NCBI RefSeq assembly: GCF_030272615.1
Contig: NC_081413.1
Span: forward strand, 604,376,709-604,440,708
Direction of reading: 5' to 3'
DNA from: Cryptomeria japonica
Lineage: Eukaryota; Streptophyta; Pinopsida; Cupressales; Cupressaceae
DNA: 64,000 nucleotides
In this document: positions 24,300-35,673 of the stretch, one piece after another
How positions within the stretch are numbered: the first letter of the stretch is position 1
Layout of the letters: each line of letters starts with the position of its first letter
Notes under the pieces: generated by a model
Seen by the model: the letters and a program-made list of their open reading frames with translations, nothing else
What the model was told of the DNA's origin: nothing
Database searches by the model: none
Position numbers and translations under genes: made by a program

Positions 24300-25547
24300 T
24301 ATTAGTAGTAGAAAATAAGCAAGACTAAGAGAGGGGGGTGAATTAGTCTTCACTGGAATACAAAACTTTAAGCACAACAATATATCTAACAAAATGCAAC
24401 AATAAACAGATAAGAAAATTAACAACACAACACACAACACCAAGATTTAGACGTGAAAAACCCAGTTAAGGGAAAAACCACGGTGGGAACCTACCCATGG
24501 TAAGATGATACTTTGGAGTAGTATGTGAAAATATTACAATGGGGAATGCACATGCATTCAGGAACACTGCCTAGAGCTCACTACTCAAATATAATAGCCC
24601 AGAAGGCTACAACCCTTAGGAAAGTCTCATTGACTTACAATAATACTCGGACTATAATCTAGAAGAAATGAATTGAAAGAATAGCATCTCCAAATGCTCG
24701 ATTACAATTTTGGTTAAGCACATATGTCTTCCCTGAAATACCAATCTCACCAACAACTCAATATCGAAGGATAAATCACTTGTTTGCACACAAATCTCTT
24801 TCTAATAATGCAAACACAACATCAACACCTAAATTACATGACTTTATCATCTCTATATACAATTCATCAACCTTGATAACAAGGTCGGCTAAACCCTCAA
24901 CCCTCAATTACAAAATTATATCACACGATACAAAGATCGACCACGGGACCAATATAATTGTTTTCATAGCATAACATGGACCTAATTAAAATTTCTAAAT
25001 GATCAACTCCACCCAAAATCACACCAAGATCAACCACAACACACTACACCACTAGAAATACCGCATAACACGAAAATCAATACCGGTTGATGAAAATCAC
25101 TAAAAAATCACACAATGATCAATATGGATCGCCAAAACAAATAGGAAATGACTAGAAAAAACCAAAAAGCACATTAGAATCATCTAGAATAGCTCCACCA
25201 ATACCACTTTTCAAATATTCATCTATCAATGTGTAGAAGCTCAAGAACACAACCAATCTACAACTGTCATGAAGAAAGATAACTTGCAGAGCACCAAATC
25301 ATGAACCATCTTAAATGAAGATACACAAGACCATCCAAAACAATATCCCAATGTATCAGCACAAGATCAGATCACACCAGAATATACTGAAGAAATATCA
25401 ACCTCTGCAAAATAGTCATCAGCAAAACCAAACTACAAAACTGGATCAGAAGATCTTTCCAAGTACACCAGATCAAAACATAGGAATATGTTGACATCAA
25501 TGACAACAACATATCCTAGAAAGAGAAATGAACAACCATATCCAACA
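24300..25547 (-). repeat. 3' LTR of the copia element
   Basis: On the plus strand it begins TATTAGTAG (TG mutated to TA) and ends ATCCAACA. A TATA-like GTATATAGAG on the minus strand lies near 24851-24860. Confidence 0.88.
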
Positions 25548-25560
25548 ATCTCCCCCTTTG
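25548..25560 (-). other. Polypurine tract of the copia element
   Basis: Minus-strand CAAAGGGGGAGAT directly before the 3' LTR start (TGTTGGATATGG). Confidence 0.85.
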
Positions 25561-25869
25561 GTATTGATGGCAACATATGAATGTGAAAAATAGTCAATGC
25601 AAAGAAAGAAGATATCACAAGAAAACTCCCCCTAAGATCAAGACAGATAAAGAAGTTTTTTACATCATCTTTCTCTCCCTTTGACAACAATGCCAAAGAT
25701 CTCCAAAATAGATAACCAAACTCTCTCCAAAAATAGAAACATAAATCTCTCTCCCCAAAACACAGACTACTCCGATAGAGGAGCAACACCAACTCACCAA
25801 TTTGGATAGAATAATAAGGCTCTGAAATCCACCGGATTGATGCAACTCAGTGCATCTAGTTCTCATCAA

Positions 25870-26470
25870 GAGGGGTGGATATGCCTAACTTGTTTTTCAA
25901 GTAGAGAAATGTATCTACACGCAAAGTCTTAGTAAAAATATCATCTATCTGTTCCTTTGTAGATACATACTCTAGCTTCATCTTCTCCTAACTTGTTCTC
26001 TCAAGTAATTATTTGACTGATATATGCTTAGTCTTTGAATGTTGTACCAGATTCTTTGGCATTTTGATAGCACTAGAATTATCACAATAAATAAAAGTAG
26101 GCTCATCATGAATAAGTCTAATATCTTTCAACATTTGGTTCATCCAAACCACTTGAGTACAATTACTAGTAGTAGAAATGTACTCATCTTTAACAGTAGA
26201 TAAGGAAACTGAATATTGTTTGTTGCTAGCCCATGAAACCAACTTATTAACCAAAAATAATGTTCCACTGGTAGTTCTCTTCTATTCATCTACATCACCA
26301 ACCCAATCAGCATCAGTGTAGGCACACAACATGAAATCACCATTCCTCGAGTACTATGAACCATAATCCATGGTTCCCTTTAGATATATGAATAGCCTCT
26401 TAACAATAGTGACATGACTCTCCTTTGGATCAGCTTGATATATAGTAGCCATACACACAACATGCATAAT
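25870..26470 (-). pseudogene. copia RNase H (decayed)
   Basis: The continuous stretch 26009-26254 contains SLSTVKDEYISTTSNCTQVVW and YCDNSSAIKMPKNLVQHSKT, the copia RNase H signatures (usual forms S-T-x-E-A-E-Y and C-D-N-x-S-A-I...H-x-R-T-K-H-I). Upstream coding at about 26290-26470 holds the start of the domain (AYTDADWVGD near 26300). Downstream to about 25870 the C-terminal remains include EQIDDIFTKTL. In-frame stops interrupt both sides. It would degrade the RNA strand of the RNA-DNA hybrid during reverse transcription. Confidence 0.88.
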
Positions 26471-26525
26471 GTTAGGCTTAGTCTAAGTAATATATAGCAG
26501 TCCACCAACCATAGATCTGCGTAAA

Positions 26526-27340
26526 CTAATTATCTTTTGAAGATTCATCTTTTTTAGACAATTTACAACCAGTCACCATAGGGGTTCCAACCAGTTTGGA
26601 GTCATCTAATCCAAACTTCTTTAGTAATTCCTTCACATACTTAGTTTGAGATATAAATATACCTTTTCCTATTTGTGCAATCTGCAAACCTATGAAGAAT
26701 TTGATTTCAGCAATCATAGACATCTCAAATTCTTTATGCATATCACTAATAAACTTCATGCTCAATTCATCATCAGCACCAAATATAATATCATCAAAAA
26801 AGACCTCAACAATTAGGATGTTATCATTTTCAATCTTAAAATACAGATTACTATCAATAGTACCTTTAGTAAATCCCAATTTTAACAAGTATTTATCTAA
26901 TCTAGCATACTAGGCTCTAGGAGCTTGTTTCAATCCATAAAGAGCTATCTTCAACTTACATACCATGTCTCCATCATCTGAGAGTGAAAATCCATTAGGT
27001 TGTTCAATGTAAACTTCTTCCTCTAGATCACCATTCAAAAAGGTAGATTTAACATCCATCTGATATACCTTGAAATATTAATAAGCAACATAAACAAGCA
27101 ACATTTTGATAGCTTCAAGTCTAGCAATGTGAGAAAAAGCCTCCTCATAATCAATTCCTTGTTGTAAATACTCTTTGTAAACCAGTCTAGCTTTATTTCT
27201 GTCAACTTCATCGATTTCATTCAACTTGTTTCCGAATACCCATTTAGTACCAATAACATTCTTATCCTTAGGTCTACGAACAAGTTCCCAAATATTATTG
27301 TTTCCAATCTGATCTAGTTCTTATTCCATAGCTCTCATGC
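26526..27340 (-). pseudogene. copia reverse transcriptase (decayed)
   Basis: Minus-strand frames give the copia RT order: a start near 27330 ([21 protein letters not shown] region), then [18 protein letters not shown] (about 27000-27060), YGLKQAPRA (near 26920) and FFDDIIFGA (near 26780), where the family has YVDDIIFG, followed by FEMSMIAEIKFFIGLQI. The metal-binding Asp pair is retained. Several stops and small shifts break the frame, so no functional enzyme could be made. The longest uninterrupted piece is 26526-26888 (120 codons). Confidence 0.9.
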
Positions 27341-27799
27341 AACTTTCATCTTTACAATCTTCAACAACATCTTTAGGTTAAACTTTAGAAATCAAACATA
27401 CTTCTTCAGCAACTATCCTTCTTCTTGTCATCACACCTTTATTCTTATCACCAATAATCTAATTTTCAGACTGATTTGATCTTACATACCACAGAGTCTT
27501 CCGATTATTTGATTCTTAGATTCTTGTACATCTTCACCAGCATCAAGAACATCTAGATTAATAGTCTCTACTTGATCATTCTTCTTAGGCTCTTTGGGTT
27601 AAACAGAACCGGAAAAAACATGTTGACCATCATCATAAGCACATGCTCTATTCTCCTTGCCAGGGTTCTCATCCACCTTCATATTTTCACTTTCAACTAT
27701 CTTTCTCAATCTCTTATTATAGCACTGGTAGGTCTTGGTCTTGGTTGAATATCCCAAGAAGATACCTTCATCACTTCTAGCATCAAAAATTCCTATATC

Positions 27800-28480
27800 C
27801 TCATCTCTCTTGATATAAAATTTTCTACCAAATACTCAGAAATATCTTACAATAGGCATATGACCAAACCATAGCTCATAAGGGGTCTTACCAGTATCAT
27901 CTTTGATATGACCTTTATTGAATGTTTAAATAACAGTGCTAATGGCTTCTCTCGAGTAGATCTTCAAAACATTTCCTTCAATCAGCATGCTCCTTGCAAT
28001 ATCCAAAACAATTATGATCTTCCTCTTAACAACTCTATTTTGATGTGGGGTTCTAGGAGCAGATAATTGTCTTCTAATTCCATTCATCTCATAGAATGAG
28101 TTGAACTCACTGGAACATAATTATCCACCTCTATCAGATCTTAGACATTTGACCTTCAATCCAAACTTAGTTTCCACCTTAGTTTTGAATATCTTGAATT
28201 TGTCCAATTATTTTGATTTCTCCCTCAAAAAGACAACCCACATCATCCTGGAATAATTATCAATTAGTATCATAAAATATCTATCACCCTACACACTTCT
28301 AACATTTGTAGGTCCACATAGGTCTGTATGCACAAGATCTAGAAGTCCATCAGATTTATATTATTTTCTCTTGAGAAAAATTCTTGTTTTCTTACCCAAC
28401 TGGCATTGCTTACATACCAGATTAGCATGCTTAACAATCTTAGGTAGATCTCTAACATCTTGTGTAGAACAGATCTTAAT
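27800..28480 (-). pseudogene. copia integrase (decayed)
   Basis: Recognisable in order: the zinc-binding end (CKQCQLGKKTR, near 28400), a core with MILIDNYSRMMWVVFLREKS (near 28230), LRSDRGG (near 28140), APRTPHQNRVVKRK (near 28060), and the downstream GKTPYELWFGHMP (near 27870). The core normally has Asp, Asp, Glu. The Glu position reads Lys (VVKRK for VVERK), so the catalytic triad is lost, in addition to several stops. Confidence 0.88.
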
Positions 28481-28684
28481 ATTTGAATCAAATTTTACAT
28501 GACACATTCTCCTATGCCACAATCAACACTCATCTATCTTAACAATCAAACAACTATTCTCACCAACATTCAAATGAAAAATGTTACCTTTAGTCTTATT
28601 TCTAGATGCAATCTCTATACTGGAGGCATTCAAGATCTTGCATTTACCATCCTTGAATTGTAGATCATAACCCTTATAAACCAT

Positions 28685-28999
28685 CTATCTAATAATCAAA
28701 AGATTATGATTCAAACCTTCAACAAACAAGACATCATTAGTGTTATGCTTACCATCAAAATAAATAGAACCTCTCCCACGGATTACACAAGCTTTGTCAT
28801 ATCCAAATCTAACTATTCCACCATCATAACTTTCCATTCTCACAAATTTGCTTTTATCACATGTCATATGATGTGAAAAATCACTATCAATCACCCATTC
28901 ATCCTTTTCTTCTACCTTAGCTACCAAAGATTTATCTTCAATAGAACAACTAGTGGAATCAATAGGTACAGGTCTATCGTCTTTAATGGAAATAAACAC
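28685..28999 (-). pseudogene. copia aspartic protease (active-site mutated)
   Basis: An open stretch of 104 codons contains EWVIDSDFSHHMTCDKSKF. The family active site is D-S-G-A-S-x-H-M-T; here Gly is replaced by Asp (DSD), which should abolish cleavage. The following YDGGIVRFGYDK and RGRGSIYF segments match the usual continuation (V-x-x-G-x-G). It sits between gag and integrase as expected. Confidence 0.85.
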
Positions 29000-29079
29000 A
29001 ACTTCATCTCCATCTGATTCATCATCTGTAACACCTTCATCAACAACATAATAATAGTTCTTCTTGTTCCTAAACTTTC

Positions 29080-29760
29080 AATTAGACTTATAAGGTTTAT
29101 CATGCTTTTCATATCTATCATTCCTATCATGCTTATCAAACCTACCATGCCTATCATGCTTAGCCATTCTCTTTGGGCATCTAGAAGAAAAATATCCTAT
29201 CTTATTATAAGAGAAACATTTCAAAGACAACTTTCCATCATACTTACTGACACCTTTAGGAAATCTTTGGGAAATTAGTGTTTTAAGCTCATCAAGCTCT
29301 CTTTCTTTTGCTTCAATCTCTTTTCTCTCTCTCTCATATCTGGATATTTTTCACTCATTTGGATCATACTTCTGCTTATCGAATATAGAGGCAGATTCTC
29401 TAAATGCTATCTCAGACTTTCCATGTGATTCTCTAAAGTTACACAACTCAAATGTAGCAAGCTTTGAAACAAATACATCTCTTGTCACTATAGTCACACT
29501 TAGGATCTCATCAATAGCAACAACCTTGTGTTTATAAGCAGGAGGCAAATATTTCAGAACATTGACAACAATTTCGTTTTCCTCAATGCTTCCACCAGCA
29601 CATTTGATACCAAGAACAAGGTCATTCACCTTAGACATAAACAAATGTATGTTATCATCATCTCCCATCTTTAATGTCTCATATTTTCCTTTCAAACTCT
29701 GCAACTTGTCAACTTTCACCTATTTGTCACTTGCACACAAAATCTCAAGCTTCTCCTAGA
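29080..29760 (-). pseudogene. copia gag (UBN2-type) with zinc-knuckle remnant
   Basis: 29351-29719 is open for 122 codons and carries the copia gag pattern: LQSLKGKYETLKMGDDDNI, FMSKVNDLVLGIK, VVNVLKYLPPAYKHKV. Downstream near 29160-29240 lies a degenerate knuckle, CFSYNKIGYFSSRCP, where the second Cys and the His of CCHC are gone. A basic tail with repeated KHDRHGRFDKHDRN follows. Stops at about 29350 and 29080 break the frame. Gag would package element RNA into virus-like particles in the cytoplasm. Confidence 0.85.
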
Positions 29761-30079
29761 TCTCATGTGTGGTTTGAAGTCCTGTAACTTATGTCATCTC
29801 TTATTCAGTCAAGGAACTAAGCAATGCTTCCTTTGCTCTAATATTGTATTATACTTCCTTAACTTCATCAGGAGTAGATGGTCAATTCTAAGGAACAACA
29901 TAGGGATTCTTTTTAATCTTCTAGTAATATTCTCCAAGACATTTCAAGTGCACCTCCATTCGATTCTTCCATATAGTATAGTTGCTTCCATCAAACCTCA
30001 GACTTTACTTCTTAAACATAATAACTTGAGCTGTCATCCCAGATCTCCTCAAGTGATTAAGCTTCTACTAGAGGATCTA

Positions 30080-30091
30080 TCTCTGATACCA
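30080..30091 (-). other. Primer-binding site of the copia element
   Basis: Minus-strand TGGTATCAGAGA, 2 bases from the LTR end; 11 of 12 match the initiator tRNA-Met site. Confidence 0.88.
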
Positions 30092-30093
30092 AT

Positions 30094-31346
30094 TGTTAGA
30101 AGCAACAAAGAAGGAAGACTGAGAGGGGCGGGTGAATCAATCTTTACTGAAATACAAAACTTTAAGCACAACAATAGATCTAACAAACTGCAATAATAAT
30201 AGATAAGAAAATTAATAGAACAACACACAGCACCAAGATTTTTGACGTGGAAAACCTGGTTAAGGGAAAAGCCATGGTGGGAACCTACCCATAGTAAGAT
30301 GATACTCTTTAGTAGTATGTGAAAATATTACAATGGGAAATGTACATTCATTCAAGCACACTGCCTAGAGCTCATTGCTCAAATATAATGGTCCGGAAGG
30401 CTACAACCCTTAGGGAAGTCTCACTGACTTACAATAGTACTCAGACTACAATCTGAAAGAAATGAACTGAAAGAATAGAATCTCCAAATTCTTGATTATA
30501 GTTCTAGTTAAGCATAGATGTCCACCCTGCAATACCAATCTCACCACAAACTCAACACCGAAGGATAAATCACTTGTTCACACATAAATCTCTTTCAGAT
30601 GATGCAGACACAACATCAATACCTAAACTGCATGACTATATCACCTATATATGCAATTCATCAACCTTGATAACAAGGTCGGCTAAACCCTCAACCCTCA
30701 ATTACAAACTTACAACACATGATACAAAGATCCACCACTAGACCAATATGATGATTTGCATACTATAACATGGACCTATTTTGAATTCCCAAATGATCAA
30801 CTCCACCGAAAATCACTCCAAGATCAATCGCAACATGCTACACCACAAAAATACCGCATAGCACGAAAATCAATACCGGTTGATGAAAATCACTACAAAA
30901 TTGCACAATGATCAATGCAGATTGTCAAAACAATAGGAAATGACTAGGAAACATCAAAAAGAACATTATAATCATCTAGAATAATTGCACCAACACCACT
31001 TTTCAAATCTTCATCTGTCAACATGTAGAATCTCAAGAACACAACCAAACAACAACTGTCATGAAGAAAGATAACTCATGGAGCATGAAATCATGAACCA
31101 TCTGAAATAAAGATACACAAGACTATCCAAAACAATATGTCAGAGTCTCAGTACAAGATCACATCACACAAGAATATACTACAAAAATATCAACCTTTGC
31201 AAAACAGACTATAGTGATCAGCAAAACCAAACTGCAAAACCGGATCAGAAGATCTTTCCAAGTATACCAGATCAAATCATAGGAATATGTTGACATCAAT
31301 GTCAACAACGTATCCTAGCAGTAGCAATGAACAACCATATCCAACA
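30094..31346 (-). repeat. 5' LTR of the copia element
   Basis: On the plus strand it begins TGTTAGAAGCAACAAAG and ends ATATCCAACA. It aligns by eye with the left LTR throughout, with frequent single-base changes. The TATA-like region is near 30641-30652. Confidence 0.9.
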
Positions 31347-32900
31347 ATATTAATCCTTGACAAAAAAAATTTTAAAAATAATAGACTGCAACTTCATCAA
31401 ATTTTACACATTTCATGAGTTTACATCATCTTCAAAATTTAAATAAATGTGCCACTTTTATGGCATTGAAATTGAATTATTATTGTTGTGTTAACCTTTT
31501 CCTTTATAAAAGTGTGACACGGGTTTCTACTTTTACCTTTTCAACATTTCACTTTATGCATACACCATGAGATTGGTTGTACACTTTGACCACACACCAT
31601 GAATGTGCTTGTGCTACTGTAGCACCCTATTGTTGTATCCTATCAAGATTACCTAAAATAGAGTTTTTCTTGGTTTAGTAATCTCTATTGGCATGAAGCT
31701 CACCTATAATAACATAATTTTCTATTCCTTGTAATACCTTCTTTGATTTTTCAGCCACCTAGCACAATAAAACTTGATAGCTTTGTTACTCCTTGTGTAC
31801 ATGGACCCTTGAAAGTATCTAGGGATCTTACTAGTCCTAGAGGCCGTATTTTATGTTTTTGTAACATGAATTCTACTATGAAACTAAGGATTCTTACTAG
31901 TCCTATATGTGATGCTTTATCTTTTGATATGGATCCTAGTAAGTTTTTGCTAGTATAAGTAGTCTTAGATGTCATACCTTTGTGTTTTGCATGATCCATG
32001 TGAGTTACCAATGTTGGCCATATTTCTCACTGTGTTCTTGCCTTTTATCTTTGTATTGTAGAATGATAAGATCATAAGTCTTGAGGGCCACTACCATGCC
32101 AAGCTTGGTGAAATGATCTTTTGATTATTTATACTTTACCAAGAGTATGAGGGTAAGTTCATACACTTGCTAAAGTGGAGGCTAAATGTACTGTAGTAAA
32201 TTATATCACTTTATAATTTCACCCTTAATTTGAACCCAGTTTGGTGGTTGTGCCTAGGGTGTACCTCATTTATTCTTGATTGTGCCTAGTTTTGAGACCA
32301 AATCTATTAATTTGGTGCATTCTAAGCTAGTTATGATATTTTCCTAGCTCAAACTACTAGGAATAGGGTGGAGAATGACCCTATCAAAGAAGTTTATCCC
32401 CAAAATTTAAAATATGAATGTCATTTATGTAAGTAGAAATAATTTTCCCTCCGATGTTGGAATCCCTAGAAATTATATCTGAAAATATATAAGTTGCATA
32501 TAAATACAACTTCCTCTCTCATTTCAGTCAACTGTTAGTGACACAATTAAATTCTTATTGAGGACAACCAATTCAATTGAATATAGATGTACAATGAATG
32601 AACCGAGCATTTAAGCATACATCTTTCTTTTAATTATTTAAAATCAAGAGATGAACGAACCATTACATAACCACTACAAAGCTAAAAAAGTGGGAAAAGC
32701 CATGTGACTCATGAGAAATAATAACCCAACACCCATATGCTAACTGCCAAAAAAGAGTGAAAACCAATAGGCACCCAACTAGATTCAATAAAAACTAAAG
32801 ACAAGCAAGAGTAAAAACTAGCACAACAAAACACACAAACCCACCCACATTGAAGGTACAAACCAATGGCCTACCTAGTGGGAGGCTTCTCAATCTTCTA
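31347..32900. repeat. Dispersed repeat fragment and AT-rich spacer
   Basis: About 31562-31790 is the second copy of the repeat at 3238-3480. Short open frames up to 32130 (for example 31743-31958) look like decayed element sequence but match nothing I recognise. From about 32430 to 32900 the DNA is A-rich with no gene seen. Confidence 0.5.
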
Positions 32901-34378
32901 ATCTAGACTTATATCCTTCACCTTATTAGAGAAGGAGATTCATTTGCTGGATCCCTTTCTAGAAGAAATAGTAGGTGACTCTCAACTCACTTTCACCATC
33001 AACACTAACACCTCCAACCTTGTAGTAGGGGAAGAGTCTAAATACCTCTTCTTTCAATCCTGCTTCTACTCAATCTCCTCTTGGATACCCTATAGGGTTG
33101 CCAAAGTCCTTTTAAACATTTCATTACTCTGCATAATCACATCCTCCATTTTTCTTTTGAGGGACACTTGGCTACTTTGAATCTCCTCCATAGCCTTCAT
33201 TATTTCCTTCTTGTCCTCTTTCAATTCAATTTTCTCAGATAGCCCCTTCAATTCTTCCTTTATACCTTTTCATTTATCTAGCTTCTCGACCAAATAATTA
33301 GTTGTTCCCAAACTCTCTAGTCTTGGTTCTCCACGGCCTAGCTAGAAGCTTTGCAATCAACTTCAATGAGGGCTTCAAAACTAATAATTTTATTCCTTGC
33401 CACATTAAGCTAACCCAAAAGATAGCGAATGCTAGCCTGTTGCTTATTGTAACCATCATAGAGTCCATTAACTCTCCCTGCATACATAGGGAAGTCCCAA
33501 TTTCTTGGCAAATTCACCAGAGGGGTCAGAAACCAATGGAAGGGGTACACTCTTTGTTAATAGGACTATCCAAGGTCCACTTTGACTCAATAGACCAAGA
33601 GGAGGCAAAATACTCAAAATCCTACTCCTTATCATTTGGCTTGACAACAATACTACAAATAGTAGGAGGGGCTTAGGGGTTCTTACATTTAGCCATTTTG
33701 CTAGGGTTGACCCAAGTAGTGGTCCCCTTATGTTTAGGAATGGGGATGGGTTCTTTGTAATCCAAGATGTTTGAAATTTCAATGCGCAAAGAAGGGCCAA
33801 AAGGATTAAAATCCAGACCACTAGTAGGGGTTATGTTCAAATGAAAATTGTAAAGTCAGAAAATAAGACCCTGGTGCAAAGGAAGGACATCTTTGGTTTT
33901 GGCCACAACAACATATTGAGAAATAGATGAAAAAGGCCAATACAAGAAATTCGTTTTCAACCCATACCTCAAGTGATTAAGAATGGGGAAAATTTGTTAG
34001 TGGAATCGCTTGAACCTCCCATCAAAGTTGATGAATTTCATGAGGAGAAACGCTTCCTCTTTCCAAATACTAGGTAAGTCATTCCTGTTGAAACAACTTC
34101 TATAATAGGCCACATTTTCTCTTTGGCTTCAAGAACCTATTAAAATCTTCTTTGTAATTACCTTTTTTCCTCTTAGGGAAGGTCAAGCATTCAATGGCCA
34201 GACTCATAGCAGTTGTAATAGTATCCATACACACAATGAATTTCACCTTACCCACCTAAACTTCACCACCATTCCGAGATTTGGCGAATTATTTTGCAAA
34301 GTAGGGTATTACAACTTTGTTACAACAATCATGACCAATCATAATTTGTTCCTCCATGATGAAGGCATGTATTAACAT
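32900..34378 (-). pseudogene. Family X copy 1 (unrecognised ORF family, decayed)
   Basis: Translating the minus strand from ATG at 34376-34378 gives long protein-like runs joined across several stops. Near 33960-34040 it contains DGRFKRFHQQIFPILNHLRY, followed by PLHQGLIF near 33870. The same block occurs without gaps in copy 2 (LNHIRH...PLHQGLIY) and copy 3 (DGKFYSLFSYHLIILNHFNH), so the three are homologous. Downstream (to about 32900) the frame becomes basic and charged, as in the other copies. I do not recognise the family. It could be an element-encoded gag-like protein or a retrocopied host gene. Long plus-strand frames here (33302-33676) are antisense shadows. Confidence 0.55.
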
Positions 34379-34505
34379 CTTCTAGAAAAATCAATCCTTA
34401 TGTGAGACTTTATGCTAAAGGTTTCATATTTGAGTTATTATTTGTCAATTCGATTATTTAAATTATCTGTAGAATCATGAAAAATAATGTAACTTTGTTT
34501 ATTAC

Positions 34506-35673
34506 CTGGACTGTCAGCTTTGAATCTGATAGCAACCCATCCATTGACAGGAACCCCTACAGTATTTCGTAGAGGTGGATAGACTAGATTGAAAGGGTTA
34601 TGATCACTTTCATTATAATTACCAAATCCCTCTCCTACAATATAAAAGTCATAACCATGAATATGCATTGGATGATTGTCTGATTGGAAGATATTGGTTC
34701 CCTGGAACACCACCTGAACTGTGGCATTATATTCAATCACTTTCACTTTTGTGCCACAAATTGGCGCCCACAGAGTATTGGGTACATCGCCTGTATAATT
34801 AAACTCAACTGGGGATGTGAAGGAAAGTCGGTGGTATAGACATCTGATATGTTGAAGTAATAAGCTTGAAGAATGGCCATATCTGGCAGCACAAAAGGTA
34901 TGTTGTTCATACTAGCAGCCACTCTGGTATTGTCGAGGCCGCTACAGTTACCGCCGGTTTCACAAGGAAATAAACCGAGTCCCACGGTTATGATGCTACT
35001 GTCGCTTATGTTTTGGGAAACGTCCACTGGATGCTCCTCCGAAGCCAGGCTTCGCAAGGCTTGACTAAAGTTGCAGTGTCGTTGAATTCTGGAATGTTTA
35101 GACCAATTGGAGTGGCAGATGAATTAGAGCCCACGTAGTTTAGAATGGCGGTTGTATTGGTTTTGTCATAAAATCCTTGAGTAGTGTATACACTGGCGGT
35201 CATATAGTATTTGGCTTCCGCTTGATTGGCTGTGAGAAGAACGTCTGCAGTCTGGCCAGATGATAAAACCAGAATGTCTGTTGTGTATGGCTTTGTGTAG
35301 GAGGCATCCACGGCTACCACTGTGAGATTGTGTGATGCTACCTTGAAAAAGAGGTGATTATTGACTGCAGCATTGACGATACGAAGGAGATAGTTTTTTC
35401 CCTGCTCTACAGAGAAATTTGTTGTTCCTGCATACATAAAATTTCATTAAAGTTGATTGCAGTGTTGATTATGATTAGTGAAAAACGGAATTGGGTGAGC
35501 CCTGGTTACATTCACAGTGCCTGTTTTGAAGAGAAAATTGATACCTGATTTTGAGCAGTTATAGGAGCCTCCTGGCTGTCCATTTATAGTGAAAGCGTCT
35601 GAAACATTCGGTGCACCTCCACTGAGTTTTGCTTCAGCTTCGACTTTGATGGGATCACTGTTCCACCACTCCC
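34506..35673 (-). pseudogene. Laccase (multicopper oxidase), truncated and frameshifted
   Basis: Plant laccases are secreted copper enzymes that oxidise phenolics, including lignin precursors. Two exons remain. Exon A (35673-35545) starts after an AG acceptor, encodes [20 protein letters not shown]...[13 protein letters not shown] and ends at TCAG|GTAT. Exon B (35427-34506) starts after TATGCAG, encodes TTNFSVEQGKNYLLRIVNAA and continues to [16 protein letters not shown] (first half of the third-domain copper site) and ADSPG, ending at a GTAATA donor. Phases agree (G|GA joins the exons). Single-base losses shift the frame near 35060 and near 34820. The 5' exons (signal peptide and first copper-binding domain) and the last exon (HCH...H copper ligands) are absent on either side. 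About 350 codons remain of the usual 560-590. It cannot make an active enzyme. Confidence 0.92.

Larger units (their letters stand above)
24300..31346 (-). mobile_element. Full-length, inactive Ty1/copia retrotransposon
   Basis: Two LTRs of about 1.25 kb (24300-25547 and 30094-31346) flank an interior that reads, on the minus strand, gag, protease, integrase, RT, RNase H: the copia order. The PBS (30080-30091) abuts the right LTR and the PPT (25548-25560) abuts the left LTR. Target-site flanks are ATATC (24295-24299) and ATATT (31347-31351), 4 of 5 identical. The LTRs differ at many positions and all domains carry stops or frameshifts, so it is old and dead. The solo LTR at 20440 is the same family. 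Confidence 0.93.

Noticed and set aside
29562-30196. Plus-strand ORFs 29562-29759 and 29765-30196 as genes
   Set aside because: They are antisense to copia gag and its leader/LTR edge on the minus strand.
33302-33676. Plus-strand ORF as a gene
   Set aside because: It is antisense to family X copy 1; the minus strand carries the conserved motifs.
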